The notes: a model not told the origin generated them from the letters alone. A DNA stretch of 64,000 nt from Hemileia vastatrix (GCA_030280995.1 JASXTE010000014.1:10246156-10310155); one strand, 5' to 3'. Positions 1-12,898 are shown, numbered from the stretch's first letter. Numbers and translations: made by a program.

Positions 1-2369
1 ATTTCTCTCATATAAGGAGGAATAAAAATAACATTACTCAACTTTCTTCTATAATATAGATATCCTTCATCAATTGAAAATTTACCTTTTTCAAAAGCCT
101 TTTGGTACTTTGGTGGAAGGGTTTTAATTAATGCTTGCATTGAAGCATTCTTTGGATCATTTAATATAGTACATAACTTCTTTAAGTCAGTGTCCTTATC
201 ATATGAATCCAGAATAAGCTGTAATAGCTCTTCCTCCATATCAACCACATATATCCCATGAATATGAATAATTTCATCCTCAGGATCATAAGCAGGATTA
301 GAGTCATCATTTGGTAAAGTTAACCTTGATAACATATCCAAAATTGAGTGAACAATACCAGCCCTATGGATAATTATCATTCTCCCTCTGTATTCCTGAA
401 CAGCTAACTTCCATCTGAAAATATGTCTTTTAGGTGTTTTCAAGTTTAAAAGGGATTTAACTGCACTGAAGTAAGTGACAAGTTCAAATTTCTGGTCATC
501 TAGGTAATAATGTAGCTTTTCTAGAGCCCACACTACAGCTAAACATTCAAGCTGAGTGGCACCATATTTGAATTCACTATTTCTCCAGGTTCTTGAAACA
601 TAACAAATTACTACTTCTGATACTTTATCATTCATCACTTGTTCTTGATGGAGGGAAGCAGCAAGACAAATAAAACTGGCATCAGTTTACAAAACAAATG
701 GTTGATTAAATTCAGGTAAAGCAAGTATTGATGCTGACATCAAACAGTGTTTCATAGTGTCAAAAGCTCTCTGTCTTTCACTATTCCAGACAAAAGCAAC
801 ATGCTTCCTAGTTAATTGGGTAAGGGGTAAAGCTATGACTTGGTAATTTCTAATATACTGTCTATAGTTTCCACACATTCCCAAAAAACTCTAGAGCTCT
901 CTAACTGTGGTAGGAGCCTTCATCTGTTGTATGGCTGCCACTTTGTTTTGGTCAACACATATCTTTAACCCTGAAAAAACATGACCAAGAACCTTTAAAG
1001 AATGAAAACCAAATTTACATTTCTTCAAAGCAAGTGTCATATTTATTTCATCCGTTTTGTGGAACACTTTACACAGGTGGTTAAGATGGTCCTCAAATAT
1101 TTTTGAGAATATAATAATATCATCACTATAAACCATCAGCCATCCTTCAATTATCTCTTGATGGAATGTGTTATTCATAACTTTTTGGAAAACTAAAGGG
1201 GCATTTTTAGGGCCAAATGGCATCCTAACATACTTATAAATACCCATATGAGTAGCAATCATCAGAAAATTCTGAGAATTCTTCTCAAAAGGTACCTGGT
1301 GATATCCCTTGTTACCATCCAAACAGCTGATATATTTAGCACCTTGTAGGGTAGCATGTATAGAGCTAATTCTAGGTAAAGGATAGATATCATCAACAGT
1401 ATAAGTATTCAATGCTCTATAATCACCACATAACCTGGCTTTATCTTTCTCATAAGAAATTAGGACAGGTGAGATAACACAATATTTAGGTGTTTCAACT
1501 ACCTTTTCAATAATATTCATTTTTAAAAGGGTAGAGATATTGTCTTCAATATCTTTTCTCTTTGTGGGAGAAGCAGGATAAGGCTTCTTCTTTAAACTAG
1601 GTGGTATGTCAGTTAATGCGAAAGATAATGAAAGTTTCATTTCTTTTTTAACTAATCCTAGTTCATGTGACCCATGAGCAAAGGCCATAGGAAAAGATTT
1701 TATCAATTTAATGATGGAATCTTTATCCTCACCAGAAAGTTGTTCTCCAAAAGAAGAATTTTCAATTTCAGACATAAGGGCATGCATTTCTTTTGTAGAT
1801 CTTCCTTTATATTGTGCCACAGAATTACATGTGTTCAATTCTGGTTTCAATAATTTTCTGGGGGAGGAAATCTTAAATTTTCTCTTCCCATTCATCCCCA
1901 TTGTGAAGCATTGGTTTGAAGGATCCAATTTTATGCCATACTTGGTATAAATATCATTTCCTATAATAAACCAACTGCTTAAGTTTTCATTTTTCATGAC
2001 AACAAAATCACAAATAGCTCTTACAAAACCATGGTTATATTTAAAAAACACTGTGGCTTTCTATTTTTTAATGAGGGACAAAACAGAGCCATAACCTCTC
2101 CAATTTTCAGAAATGATAGGCATAAGTTTTGATTTCTAGTCTTGATCCACTGAAGCAAGTGCTTTTTCAGATACTACACTTCCTCCAGCTCCAGAATACA
2201 GAACAACTTCAATGCTGGTTCCATTGATCAACACTGGTGCCTTGAGAGGGGCAATAAAAATTGAGCTATCCTCAATGTTCTTTATGATCTCAGCATCCTC
2301 AAATGTAGACAAATCATTATTATCAATATCAATAGTATTTAAATAATGAATATCTTCTTCCAACTTCAA
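1..2369 (-). pseudogene. Element A pol: protease, reverse transcriptase, RNase H (broken)
   Basis: Protease lies at about 2369-2136. Its active-site triad reads Y-S-G-A, where the catalytic Asp of the retropepsin family is expected, so it is probably inactive. The reverse transcriptase (about 2051-891) shows the LCGDYRALN and MPFGPKNAP motifs and a Y-S-D-D catalytic box. RNase H follows (884-1) with TDAS, LECLAVVWAL and a DMLSRL end. Stops interrupt the frame, among them a TAG near 890 between V-R-E-L and S-F-L-G and a TAA at about 689 before TDAS. In related proteins both positions are Gln, so CAG to TAG and CAA to TAA changes are likely. The frame runs off the left edge. Confidence 0.85.
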
Positions 2370-2473
2370 GATTTCTTGTTGAGATTCATATGAAATATTT
2401 CAGGCACAATCACTTGAAGTATCATCCAGTGCTATTGTGTCATCAGCATGCTCCTCAGTTTGTTCAACAAGAT

Positions 2474-4716
2474 TTATCTACTTGTCACAAACATGGCCTT
2501 TCTACCAAGGCTGGTTGCACTTGAGCAAGTGTTTGTTGCATACTTTTTAGGTGCAAAAGGGGCAGAAGGTTTACCAACCTTTTCCAGAGGTTTCTGTTGG
2601 TAAGTGGAGGGTTTATCCAAAGGGGTTCTAGGAATGAATCTTCTGGAATCATACTTGTTGTTTAGAAGGATCTTATTACAAGTATTAATGAAAGAAGAAG
2701 GTTCTCTGGAGAACTCAGTCCTAGCCACTATCAAGTCTCTCAAATAAATTGGTAATTTATAAAGGATCCTGTCCTTCCATAACTCAAACACCATATTTAA
2801 GTCCATTGCTCTCAAGATTTTCACAAGCTTAATAAAAAACTCAATAGGTTTATCAGTATAAGAGCTATATCTAGTTTCCTCATACTGCCTTTTTTGAGCC
2901 ATCCTAAACTTGGAGCCACCAAATTGTGCTTTAATTAATTTCTTCCAATCTTCCCATGAGTAGTCATTCCTTTCCAAGAGAACAGATTCATACCACATTA
3001 GGGCTACATTGGTTAACAAAGAAATTAACTTACACACAATTTCCTCATCTGGGAGTTTGTAAGATTTTTTCAGGTTATCAATTCTGCAAATTAATATCTG
3101 CCAATCAGAAGAAGAATCACCATCAAATGTTGGATACTGGTCAAGTTTTGGCCAATTCTTTTGATTTGAAGTAGTCTCCTTAGTACTAGCCTGTTTCTGA
3201 GTAAGAAGCAGCTGTAAATTCTACAATTGTGCAGTAATCTCATTGTTTAATCCTTCTGTGGAAGATCCTGGTTCATCATCAATTTTAGATGGAAACTCAG
3301 TGATATCAACAGGCATTTCTGAACCTAATTTTACTTTAGATGAATTAGCAACAGGTAAACTTGTAGCATCCTGTACCATATGTCCCTTCAAGAAATGTCA
3401 GAATAATATTGATCATTAAACAATGAATTAAATTTCTCTTCAATGGTTGTTAATCTTGTTTTCACTCTTGGAAGACTAGATAAACTCTCATTTATTGTTG
3501 CAAAAGATAACTGATATTTATTTTGAAAATATGAATAATGATCACTCAATCTTTTCAGGTTCATCTTATCTACCTCTAGCTCCTGGCAACAGATAGACAC
3601 AGTATCTTGTAGTTTAGACAAATCATTTTTGATATTTTGCCATAAAGCAACTTTCTTTTCATGAGTTGCTTTATAATTAAACAAATCATCAGAAACTCTC
3701 TGTAATTCACTCCTTAATGATTGATAGCCCTGTTCAGTTAACAAACTATTAAAATTTTGAGTCAATTGCATATTTTTCATGATATGATTTTGTTTTGCAA
3801 TAATATCTATCAAATATTCATGATTAATTTTTGCTACATCTGGAGTGTTTCTCAATAAAAAACAGAGTAACTTTCCAGATTCTCATAAAACTCAGGATCA
3901 ATTGTTTCATAAATAACAGCCATATCAGGATTTATAATTGAAATAGCAATTAAAACTAAAGGATTAGATTCATTAGAATATTGAGTGATTTGTCTACTCT
4001 TATCAGCCTCTACTGGTCTCACAGTTTCATCTCTTCCAGAAATACCTGAAGGAACTGAATCAGCAATATTAAATGGTACTTGAGATTCAATAGAGGGGCT
4101 TACCAAGGCTTGGGAAAGATCTGAATTTTGTTCTTTCTTTTTCTGCCTCCTTGATAAGGGTGAGGAGGTGTGGGGTTGAATTGACTGGGTCTTGACGGAC
4201 CTGCCTGTGGCATTTGAGTCTGGTGATGTTGAGACAGATAAACCTACTGGGTGTTTAACCAATCCCAATTTCACTTTGATACTTCCACCTTTTCTGTTTT
4301 CTGGGGAGCCAATTGTGGAAGATCACTGGGGGGAGGAGGTCTCCTCTTCTCTTGAAGAAAGGCATCTATTTTTCTTACCTTTTCTTCTAGTGCATCTGTT
4401 CTTGAACTCAGTCTTAAGTTCACTGTCCTCAGTTCCTTTATATGGGTGGAGAGATTCTTTACTTGCTGAGGTAGAGGCATCTTTTTTATTTTGAAGCCTT
4501 TGGGAAGTCCTTTTGGGTGGTTGATGGTAGGTTTTTGTTCCTGAGCATTTTCTCCACTAGTATTTCTACTTCCTCTATTTCCACATCATAATTGGTTCAA
4601 TGATTGATTAATTTGAGCCAATTTTTCAGTCAAGAGAGAACTCACAGAAGTAGCTTCATCATAATAAATCAGATCTAATTCCTCATCACGGCCAGCATAA
4701 ACACCTTGATCAGTCA
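2474..4716 (-). pseudogene. Element A gag (broken)
   Basis: Reading starts at an ATG at 4716 (MTDQGVYAG) and is interrupted after about 40 codons by TGA. Further pieces follow at 4480-4271, 4274-3852, 3855-3388 and 3037-2474. They overlap by a few bases in different frames, as expected for single-base indels in one long gag. The first pieces are rich in coiled-coil-like heptads and Ser/Pro. The last piece carries the Ty3 gag core (L-M-W-Y-E-S, then W-E-D-W-K-K-L-I and R-Y-S-S-Y-T-D-K-P). No zinc knuckle is evident. Function in the family: capsid formation. The assignment rests on the gag core and on its place upstream of protease. Confidence 0.7.
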
Positions 4717-5390
4717 TTTTTTTTAATTTGAACCTGAACTGAGGGAAGGAAATATTAAGATGTTTTAGTTTTATTTTTGCTTTTATTAAAAGAAAAATTA
4801 TAATAATAAAATTTAAAAATCTTCAGGAAAAAAAATCAACTGAAATAATAATCACAATTTTTTATTAATTCAAAATAATTTTATAACCAGGATTAAAAGA
4901 AATAAAATGAAGAAACAAAATTAATTTTTAATCAACAAATTAAATTTTGATAATTATCAGGATTACAATTAAATGAAGGATATTTAATTACCAGGACTTA
5001 ATTTCAACTGAAATAATTCTAATATAATTTATTTTTATTAATTTTTAATATTTTATTGTCAGGAAAATTTGTCAACTGGAACAATAATATTATTTTAATT
5101 TATCAGGACAAAGTCAACTGAAGAAAAAAAAATAATATAATATTAAAAAAAAAATTATATTACTTCTAGGACTAAGAACACGATAGTTCTATCTTTGTCA
5201 ACTAGGAAAAAAAATTGCAATTTAACAGAAACCTCCCCCTGTAAAATGAGCAAATTAATGCCACTTACAGAGTGCTGAGTAAAAAGAAATACGTAGAGTA
5301 TGAAGAGTGCAAAGTTACCCACAAATAGTAATCAATATAATTACCACAAATATATATGACTATAGTCAATATATAAACTTAAATTTTGCA
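4717..5390. other. AT-rich noncoding stretch, probable leader or LTR of element A
   Basis: There is no supported coding region. A loose motif, CAGGA followed a short way on by TCAACTGAA, recurs about six times between 4815 and 5215. No duplicate of this stretch is present elsewhere in the window, so its LTR status cannot be shown. Confidence 0.4.
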
Positions 5391-5530
5391 GCGCAGTTCA
5401 ATTCCTGTTCACAGCAAAAAAATAAGTCATGTGACTGATGACATTTGTGCTTTTACTTGTCCACTCGTCCTTATAGGTACCTTGATGGCAATGGTCTCAC
5501 GGTCTCAGGCCTCAAGACATCAATGCGCTG

Positions 5531-5748
5531 TGGTACGCGCCTTGCAGGTAGTTTGATTTTGGACCAATCAGCTCGCATATTCCAGGAAGAACAAAGGGGA
5601 TTCATAGCGCAGAAGGAAGTGCTAAACTATAATAATCTGTGGTACACGCCTCGCAGGTAGTTTGACTTTGGACCAATCAGCTTGAATAGTCCAGGAAGAA
5701 CAAAGGGGATTCATAGCGCAGTAGGAAGTGCCAAACTATAATACATGT
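5531..5748 (+). repeat. Two tandem 109-bp units with CCAAT boxes
   Basis: Units start at 5531 (tggtacgcgcc) and 5640 (tggtacacgcc) and match over their whole length with few differences. Each contains GGACCAATCAG, a CCAAT-type promoter motif. They lie about 550-770 bp upstream of a TATA box. The arrangement resembles enhancer repeats in the U3 of an LTR. The promoter role is inference. Confidence 0.75.
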
Positions 5749-6296
5749 TTGTGTGTTTCAAGGACAAAGGGAAATAGAAGTGCAGAAAAGGATTCAGGAT
5801 CTGTGCGCTTGGATTTTTCAGCAGGATGCGCCGCACAATGGGGAATTGTGTGTTATCAATTTAAGACTGCAAGCGCTGAACAATATAGACTTGGCTTTTC
5901 CAATAATTGTGTGTTACGCACTAAGGAAGGAATTATGGCTTAAGGAAAGACTCAAGTGCAAATTATACTGCACCGTGGCTAGTGTGGTAGCTTACTGAAA
6001 CAGGTGATATAGGAGGTTAACTAGTTAAAAGTCAAAGCAACTAGGATCAGTGTTAGAAGGAGTTGAACTTGAAAGTAGCACTGAAACAAAAAAAGGTACA
6101 GTCAGGGGCATGCATGTCAAGTATGAGTGAAACAAGTTAATACTAGTGTTAGTAAGGATAGGGTATGTTTTAGGCGCTGTAGTTGTTACAAGTGGTTTAC
6201 GTAGTTTACTAATAGATTAGTTACTGATTAACTAATGTAGCGCTAGAGTCAACGCTGGAGATCCACTAGGGAACTGTGTTTAGAGCACTGGAAAAA

Positions 6297-6305
6297 TATA
6301 AAAAG
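6297..6305 (+). promoter_or_regulatory. TATA box of element B
   Basis: TATAAAAAG on the plus strand, about 55 bp upstream of the first 367-bp repeat. No similar sequence precedes the second repeat copy. Confidence 0.5.
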
Positions 6306-6359
6306 GGTATTGCATCTAGTAATAAAAGAGAACAAATTGACAAACATTTAGCTAATAAT

Positions 6360-6726
6360 TGTGGAGTCAAAGATATTAGATTTTCTGCAATCAATTGTTT
6401 GAGAATATATAGATTCAGTAGGATTAACTATTATTAGAGTTATTTTATTACTATAATAAGGTATATTCAAAGAGAGCGCTTCAAGAGGGATTATCTGTGA
6501 ATATTAGCGCTTGTTAAGAATAGAAATATCCAGATAGTAATACTTGTTTTTCCAATCTTTTAAACTCAGTTCTCAACTTATAAACTTTCTGATCACATAT
6601 TAGTGTTACACATTATTGTGCTGTCTTTAAAAATAAGAGTGGCAGGCGCTTCTTTTTAGAAATTGAAAAGAAGAACCAACCCATCCCACATTGTGTCTAC
6701 TGCTTAGTACTTTAGAACTCTCTACA
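6360..6726 (+). repeat. Element B 5' LTR (or its R-U5 part)
   Basis: It begins TGTGGAGTC, ends CTCTACA and is repeated at 21637-22003 with the same length and roughly 20 differences. A primer-site-like sequence starts two bases after its end. The TATA box lies outside the repeat, so this may be only the R-U5 part of a longer LTR. Confidence 0.75.
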
Positions 6727-6728
6727 AT

Positions 6729-6746
6729 TGGTGTCCCAACAGTGGC
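6729..6746 (+). other. Element B primer binding site
   Basis: TGGTGTCCCAACAGTGGC begins two bases after the LTR end. It starts with the TGG that complements tRNA CCA ends. The tRNA was not identified. Confidence 0.55.
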
Positions 6747-6974
6747 ATAATTGTAACTAGTGTTTTGATTAGATTGTTTGGTTTTCAAGGTTTTGTCAAG
6801 AGGACAAGATCAAGCAAGCACTTCAGCAGAAGAGTCATAGGGTCTATTAAAAGTGGATCAATAGCCGTTATCAAAGGATAGCGTGGGGCTGTATCATGAA
6901 TATAGTCAGGTATTAATTACCAAGTTTGTGTTTATTATTTTTCGTGATCTCTGTTTTGATTTCATATTTCAGAA

Positions 6975-9233
6975 ATGGACCCTACTGTGACTACATCTAA
7001 GGGATTCCAGGAGAAGGTTAAAACACCTAATTTGACAGCGTCGTCACCACAGACAGTAACTACAATAATTATATGTAAAGATGAAAGTTTGCGTTTTACA
7101 GATATTAATACCAAGAATTTCTTACAAAGGTTTGAACAAGCGGCAGAAGTGCATGGAGCAACCGAGTATGATATGGTGCGTTAATTGCTTTTCTTTGTCT
7201 TTAATGAGTGCAAAGACTATTTAGAGGATTTAAAGGGGCATGAAGAGCGCAGTTGGTCAGCGCTAAAAGAACAAATTCTCAAGAGATGGCCAAAAGTTAC
7301 CGAGGAAACTAAGTATACAATAAAGGATCTGGATGTCTTGTTAAAAAGGGTCAAAGCTAAAGGGGGTTCTCAAGACCCTAGGGAATTTAAAAGTTTTAGA
7401 GAGTATTTTGATCAAACAGTTGAATATTTAGTCAGTAATGAAGATTTTAGTGATGCTAATGTGTCTTTACCTTGGTTTTGTGAAGTGCTAGCACCAGAAG
7501 TGGAACACTGGGCAAAGAGGCGCTTGGATAATGAAGGAAAACTAGTCAAGAAGAGGGATGGTAATTATAAGTACCCTGGATTAGAAGAAGTAGAGATGGC
7601 AGTGGAAGCAGAAATAAAGCTGCGCTGAGTTGAGCATTGCGGCGCTAGAGTTGCTTTGGATAACAAGGATATGGACGAAGATGTGTCTGAAGTGCAATGG
7701 CCTCCTCAGATGTTGTCTCCTAAAGTTAAAGTTTTCACTAAGGAGCCGGATTCAGTTATAACAAGGATTGAAGAGCTGGAGAAGAAAATAAATGAAGTGG
7801 AAAAAGCGAAAGAATTGTTTAGGCTCAAGATTTCTCCTCAACCATTGCACTTTGCTACTATGGTATGGTACTATTGTAATAAAGAGGGAAATACTAGGAT
7901 GAGGTGTAATGCGCTTCAAAAAGATAAAGAGGAGAGGGTAGTTTACGAGGATGGAAATACGCTAATGTTGGAAGATGGGATGAAGCTTGTCAAAGACAAG
8001 GATCAAGGGATGCGAGCCATGGTCATCAATCATATTAATAAAAAGTCTATTGAGGGCAAGGATCCTGAAGCAAAAGAGAAAGGCAAGGATGAAAAGTCAG
8101 TAAATTTTGCAGTTACTTGCGCAGTATTGGATTTTAAAGTAAAAGAAGGAGTGGTTGCAGCGCCTTTGGAGATGTTTGCAGCAAAGCACAAGAAAATGGC
8201 CCCACCTACAATCAGTAGGCCGAGAAGAGCTGGCACTAGGTATGCAAATGCAGAGGATATGGATGAAGTAGGGTATACTACTAGAGAGAATAAACCTGTG
8301 CCTATGGAGGATGTTGAAATGGATGGTATGGAACCAGTTGGTAATGGTGTGGATCATCAGGTAGAAGATCAAACAATGATGATGGAGGAGTCAGAGGTAG
8401 TGCAGAAATGAGTGGTACCTGCTGAAGGAATTCAAGAGACAAGGCGCAGTGCTACAAAGAATCCACCTGGAAGAGCAAAGGCTGGTGCAAAGACAACTCA
8501 ACCTAAATGGAGGATGCAGCGCCCTGTTGACTCTGATTTTCCTAAGGCAGCTGGGGATTTAGTTGCGCAATGTTTGAAGACTACAGTTTCTGTTCCATTG
8601 AGGGTGCTGACAGCAGTAGCGCCGGATGTAGTGAATGGAATTGCGGATAAGTGCAGGAAACAAAGGGTTGCTAATTGCGCTGATTTTGATGTTGGAGAGC
8701 AGTCATTTCGGCTAGTCGTTGGATTACCTAGGGAGCCACATTATACAGGACCCTTAGGGTATTTAACAATTACTGTAAATGGTAAGAAAATAAGAGCATT
8801 AGTGGATACAGGTTCACAAATCAAAGTGGTGTCAGTAGATGATGTGGTGGAGTTAGGTCTTCTTGTTAAAGATGGTGAGGGTACTGTCTCAGGAATTGGT
8901 GGAAGTAGGTTACCTGTTATAGGTGTATTGGAGTATGTACGCACTAGAGTTTCAGGAGCGACGAGGGATATACATTTTTATGTTCCAATGGGTGTAGTTA
9001 AACCAGTTTTAGGCACGCCATTTTCAATGGATTAGTCTGCAACTATCGATTATTGTTTAAATAAGTCTATTGGAATAAGGATTATGGGTGATGATGGTAT
9101 TACAGTAACAGCAGTCTTAGTAGCGCCTAAGGATGGTGGCTGGGAATCTAAGTACTCTGGAGCTGCGCAATTAGAGAAAGAAATAGAGTTTTATGATGAA
9201 GTCTCAGATGATGAGATAGGGCAACCGCCATGA
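6975..9233 (+). pseudogene. Element B gag-protease (four in-frame stops)
   Basis: One reading frame of about 753 codons runs from ATG 6975 to TGA 9231-9233, broken by stops at 7182 (TAA), 7626 (TGA), 8409 (TGA) and 9033 (TAG), with no frameshift. The N-terminal third matches the capsid region of D (shared pattern E-x-A-x-x-V-x-G-A, D-M-V). A degenerate zinc knuckle lies near 7870-7910 (Y-Y-C-N-K-E-G-N-T-R-M-R-C), with the first Cys and the His lost. The protease lies at about 8790-9030 with active-site V-D-T-G-S-Q. The TAA at 7182 stands where D has Gln. Family role: capsid and polyprotein maturation. Confidence 0.8.
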
Positions 9234-9340
9234 AGGTGCCAACATTTTCATTAGGGACTGGAATTTTAGGTGTTACTATCTCCCAGGATGAGAGGAACCC
9301 GGATAGTGACCAGTCAGTCCAACAATAAGGGATACGTAAA

Positions 9341-9674
9341 GTGGTACTTCAAAGGTGTCTTGGGATTACTAGAGTAGAATGTATTATACCTAAGCTTTTT
9401 AATTTCTTTGATTATGAATTTTGTTATACTTATATTAAAAAGAAAAGACAAAAACAGGATTTAGGTGTAACCCATAGTTATATTAGAAAGGGTTTGATTT
9501 TAAGTAATGAAGGAAGCAGCAAGCGCTGTTTAGTGTCCAAGTATAAACCAGTGGCTTTCAAGGTTAAACAAGTAAATGTACCGATCCCAGATTTGAATCC
9601 TCCTTTACAGAGGCCAGCGCTGACAAGGTATCCTTATGATACTCCTTTAACAAATTTTCCACCTGAATTTGCGC
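9341..9674 (+). pseudogene. Element B pol, N-terminal part, cut by element N
   Basis: The frame ends in N-P-P-L-Q-R-P-A-L-T-R-Y-P-Y-D-T-P-L and P-P-E-F-A, matching the segment just upstream of reverse transcriptase in D (about 36815-36890). The frame then enters N. It resumes at 15415 as A-P-T-S-K-I-T-M-E-R-L. Removing N and one copy of the 4-bp duplication restores continuity with the family alignment. The true start is unclear: the stretch opens with GTG. Confidence 0.75.
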
Positions 9675-10568
9675 TGTAGACAATCCTATAGTACTAGCTG
9701 TAGGCCTTGACCAAGGGAGTTGGAGTAAAACCAGAAAGAATAGCCCCTGTCCCTTTAGAAAAACAAGTGAGATTTACCTGTTGCAGCAAATTGGATATCT
9801 GTTTGCTAGACCCTCTAATTAAACACACTTGACCCCTTTAAAAGTGAAGATAATAGTCCCAGACAGACTACCAGAAAGAGTTGAAATGAACAGTAATATA
9901 TTCCAACAAAAAACAGGCCAATGAGAGAGTGAGGAACAGAAAGGCAATTAGTAAAGAGATAAGATGATTTTCTAAAAATCTTCCCACACACGCATCATAC
10001 AGCCAGCGCACAGACTACCCTGACCAATTCCCAGCCTTTTTCATGCATAAAAGTGCATTTTAGAGCTTCCCCAGCGCCCAGGCGGCCAGGCCGCTTGGAG
10101 CTGGCTCCGCTTAGGAGTGGGCGGGCCGCTTCTAGGCCCTAAAACACCCATACAACCAATAAAACCCCTAAAAACCCTAAAAACCCATAACTTCACTAAT
10201 AAACAAGATAAACACACATAAGAAATACCAAAATGAAAAGAAAATAAGCTGAGACATAATAAGTGACCCTAGCTTAAGCCTAAATAAGCACCATTAAATA
10301 AAAAACTTTCAATAAATACCAATAACAACACCATAACTACCCTATAAAACAAGGTAACCACCCATAAGGGATACCAAAATGAAGAGAAAAGAAAGGACAT
10401 TAAGCTGAGACATAATAAGTGATCCTAGCTTAAGCCTCCACAAACACTACTAAATATCACCTAAAGATGAAAAAAACCACTAATAACACCATAACCCCAA
10501 TAACACCCTATATACCAAATACCCCCAAATATGCACTCCAAAGGTCTACCCAGGTTTGGATCACCACA
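9675..10568 (-). repeat. Element N 3' LTR
   Basis: 894 bp. In the sense (minus) direction it starts TGTGGTGATCC at 10568 and ends GATTGTCTACA at 9675. It pairs with 14521-15414. Confidence 0.9.
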
Positions 10569-10581
10569 TCCTCCCTCCAAT
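10569..10581 (-). other. Element N polypurine tract
   Basis: On the minus strand GGAGGGAGGA immediately precedes the 3' LTR. The same tract precedes the 3' LTR of D at 43673-43682. Confidence 0.75.
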
Positions 10582-10884
10582 CAAGAATGTCCCCATTCTT
10601 CCTTTTCCAACAGCCATGTTTGAACACCTCTCCAGAATCTTTACAAACAGCCCATTTCTCTCTTCCACCAGATCCTATTCCATCCTAAGTGAACTTCTGA
10701 ACCAGCAATCCAAGCTTCTTCTTTAAAACTTCTCTTGCACCATGCCTTTAAATTAAATCTATCTCTGTGAAAAGAATCTCTTTCTTCTGTTCCTGAATTC
10801 CAAATCTGGCTGTACCAGCTTCCAACAATGAAAATTGATATCCAGTTGACAAGTCTTCCTGACTATAACCTTCTACCAACATAA
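10582..10884 (-). other. Element N noncoding stretch before the 3' LTR
   Basis: This is where C, D and F carry their antisense gene. Here I see no cysteine cluster or long frame on either strand. Confidence 0.5.
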
Positions 10885-11545
10885 AAATTTCCTCATTTTA
10901 TAGTCTTGGGGAACTCACAAACCTCAGTTTAAAGTCTTGAGGAACTAAAAGCCTTCAGTTTAAAGTCTTGGGGGACTAACAGCCCTCAGTTTATAGTCTT
11001 GGGGGACTCCAAAAATCCTCAGTTTATAGTCTTGGGGGACTGCAAAAACCTGAATCACAGAACCCAGAACCAGAGATCAACCAGAAAAAGATTTAGAGAA
11101 GTAACTAACTTTCTGGGGTAACTGTATATAGAGCTTCCAGCCCATCAGTCATTCCCAAACTTGCCTTTACAAAATTCAGAAGTTCCCCCTTGGATCCTTC
11201 TGCCTTTACACTTCCACATCACACTGCCTCCCATTCCTCAGTTTTTAGTCTTGGGGGACTTCACCATCAACAATCCTCAGTTTAAAGTCCTGGGGGACTA
11301 ACACAGTGTTCAGTTTAAAGTCTTGACGGACTACTTCTTGACAAAATCTTGAAACCAGCCAGTTTAAAGTCTTGGAGGACTACTAGATCCACAGTAGTAA
11401 AATTAAATTCTTGAATAAATCTTTAACAACCAGCCAGTTTTAAGTCTTGGAGGACTAACAGAATTTTCAGTTTAAAGTCTTGATGGACATCAAAAAATCT
11501 TGAGCCCGCAATTAAAATATCAGTTTAAAGTCTTGAAGGACTTTC
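10885..11545 (-). repeat. Hairpin-repeat array in element N
   Basis: At least 12 copies of a unit of about 24 bp. In the sense direction it reads AGTC, six loop bases (mostly CCCCAA or CTCCAA), GACT, then TTAAACTG or ATAAACTG. Spacers are irregular (20-70 bp). Two further copies lie near 12018 and 12286. The same family occurs in C, D and E. Confidence 0.85.
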
Positions 11546-12435
11546 GAAAAAAAAATCTTGAAGATATATACCATAAATCCCCAAACCAAAAACCATCAAA
11601 GCCAAAACATTTAACCTCCTTTAACAAATAAAACAAAATAAAATGGTATCACACAGCCAATTGATGAGCTGATCCCCTGATACCTTACCCACATCTAAGT
11701 GCACCTTGATGTGGTCACACCTAAAAAAAAATTTTTATTTTGACTCCTCCTCTTCAACCAAAAACATTGCCAGAGCTTTATCTTGAGCCTTTGAACAAAC
11801 ATAGCCTCCATAAAAAAATTAAAAGAAAAAAAAGAGAAAAAAAAGAAAATAATCTTGAATCCACCACTTTCACATCCAACACCCTAAAACCATATAGCAA
11901 AGCCAGCTCCAGGTCTACAGAAAAGATCACTGGGTGGGCTCCCTCCAATAAGTAAAAATGATGGGAAACCACCAGTGATCCACCACCAATCCAAAATCGC
12001 CAAAAGACATCCAAGGCAATCCAGTTTAAAGTCATAGAGGACTTAAAACCTGAATCACAAAAAAACAACACTAGAATTCAACTAGAAAAAAAACCAAAGG
12101 CTTGAAACAGACATTCTGGGGTAAATGTTCTACAGAGCAGCCAGCTCATCAGTTACCCCCACACTTGCCAAAATAAAATCTAGAAGCCCCCCCTGGGTAC
12201 CTTCTAACAAAAACACAACATTCAACAAAATTAAACAAAACCAATAAGCATGAGGGGTCCAGCACTTGAAGACTAAAAGAATTTCCAGTTTAAAGTCATG
12301 GTGGACTAAAAACCTGTTAAAGAGAAAAAACCAATACTAGAATTCAACAAAATTAAGAGAAGGGGTTGGAAACAGACAATCTGGGGTAACTGTTGATAAA
12401 GCAGCCAGCCCATCAGTCACCCCCACACTTGCCAA
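11110..12435 (-). ncRNA. Structured 3' region of element N
   Basis: Three copies of a long hairpin lie at about 11115-11165, 12120-12170 and 12380-12430. In the sense direction each reads GGCAAGTGTGGGGGT, an interior GATGGGCTGGCTGCT and a closing GTTACCCC. Another hairpin at about 11925-11985 has GATCACTGG on the plus strand closed by CCAGTGATC. A further one near 11645-11715 carries the GGTATC/GATACC stem and a CCACATC/GATGTGG-type stem. All are shared with C, D and E. No coding potential is seen, and I infer RNA function from conservation. Confidence 0.65.
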
Positions 12436-12898
12436 AATAAAATCTAGAAGCCCCACCCCTGGGTACCTTCTAACAAAAAGGATTTTCCAACACAAATCTT
12501 CTCCCATAAAAAACCCAAACCATTAAAAAACCATTAAAATTCTTTAAATCCAAAAAAATCCAATTTAGAAATAAAATTTTGCAGTTTAACCTCATGCTGG
12601 AGGTGAAATAAAACCAATAATCTTCATTTTATTTTAAATAAAATATCCATCTTCACTTGAATTTTTCTTTTCTTCCATCTTCATTATACTAAGATTTTTT
12701 TTTCATTACGGGTGGGCCGCCTGACGTCGGAGATGCCACCTGAAGCGGCCCGGCCTCCCTTTTTTTTATATATAGAGACTTGAACCAGAGAGACTGAAAA
12801 GAATTGGATAAAACAAGAAAAATCTTGACCAAATACAATAGAGGCCAAATTAAGCATAACCAGAACAAATTAAGTAGTTTATCATCATTTTGGAGGAA
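12436..12898 (-). other. Element N noncoding stretch
   Basis: AT-rich. A short GC-rich patch at 12710-12762 (GGCCGCCTG and GCGGCCCGGCC) resembles GC-rich patches within the LTRs of N. No gene seen. Confidence 0.5.

Larger units (their letters stand above)
1..5240 (-). mobile_element. Element A: partial, decayed Ty3/gypsy retrotransposon
   Basis: On the minus strand the order is gag (4716 to 2474), protease, reverse transcriptase and RNase H (2369 to 1). This is the normal 5' part of a Ty3/gypsy element. The integrase and 3' LTR lie beyond the left edge. The right limit is uncertain: 4717-5240 is AT-rich and may be leader plus 5' LTR, but I could not find a second LTR copy or a clear primer site. 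The coding part has several stops and frame changes, so it is inactive. Confidence 0.85.
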
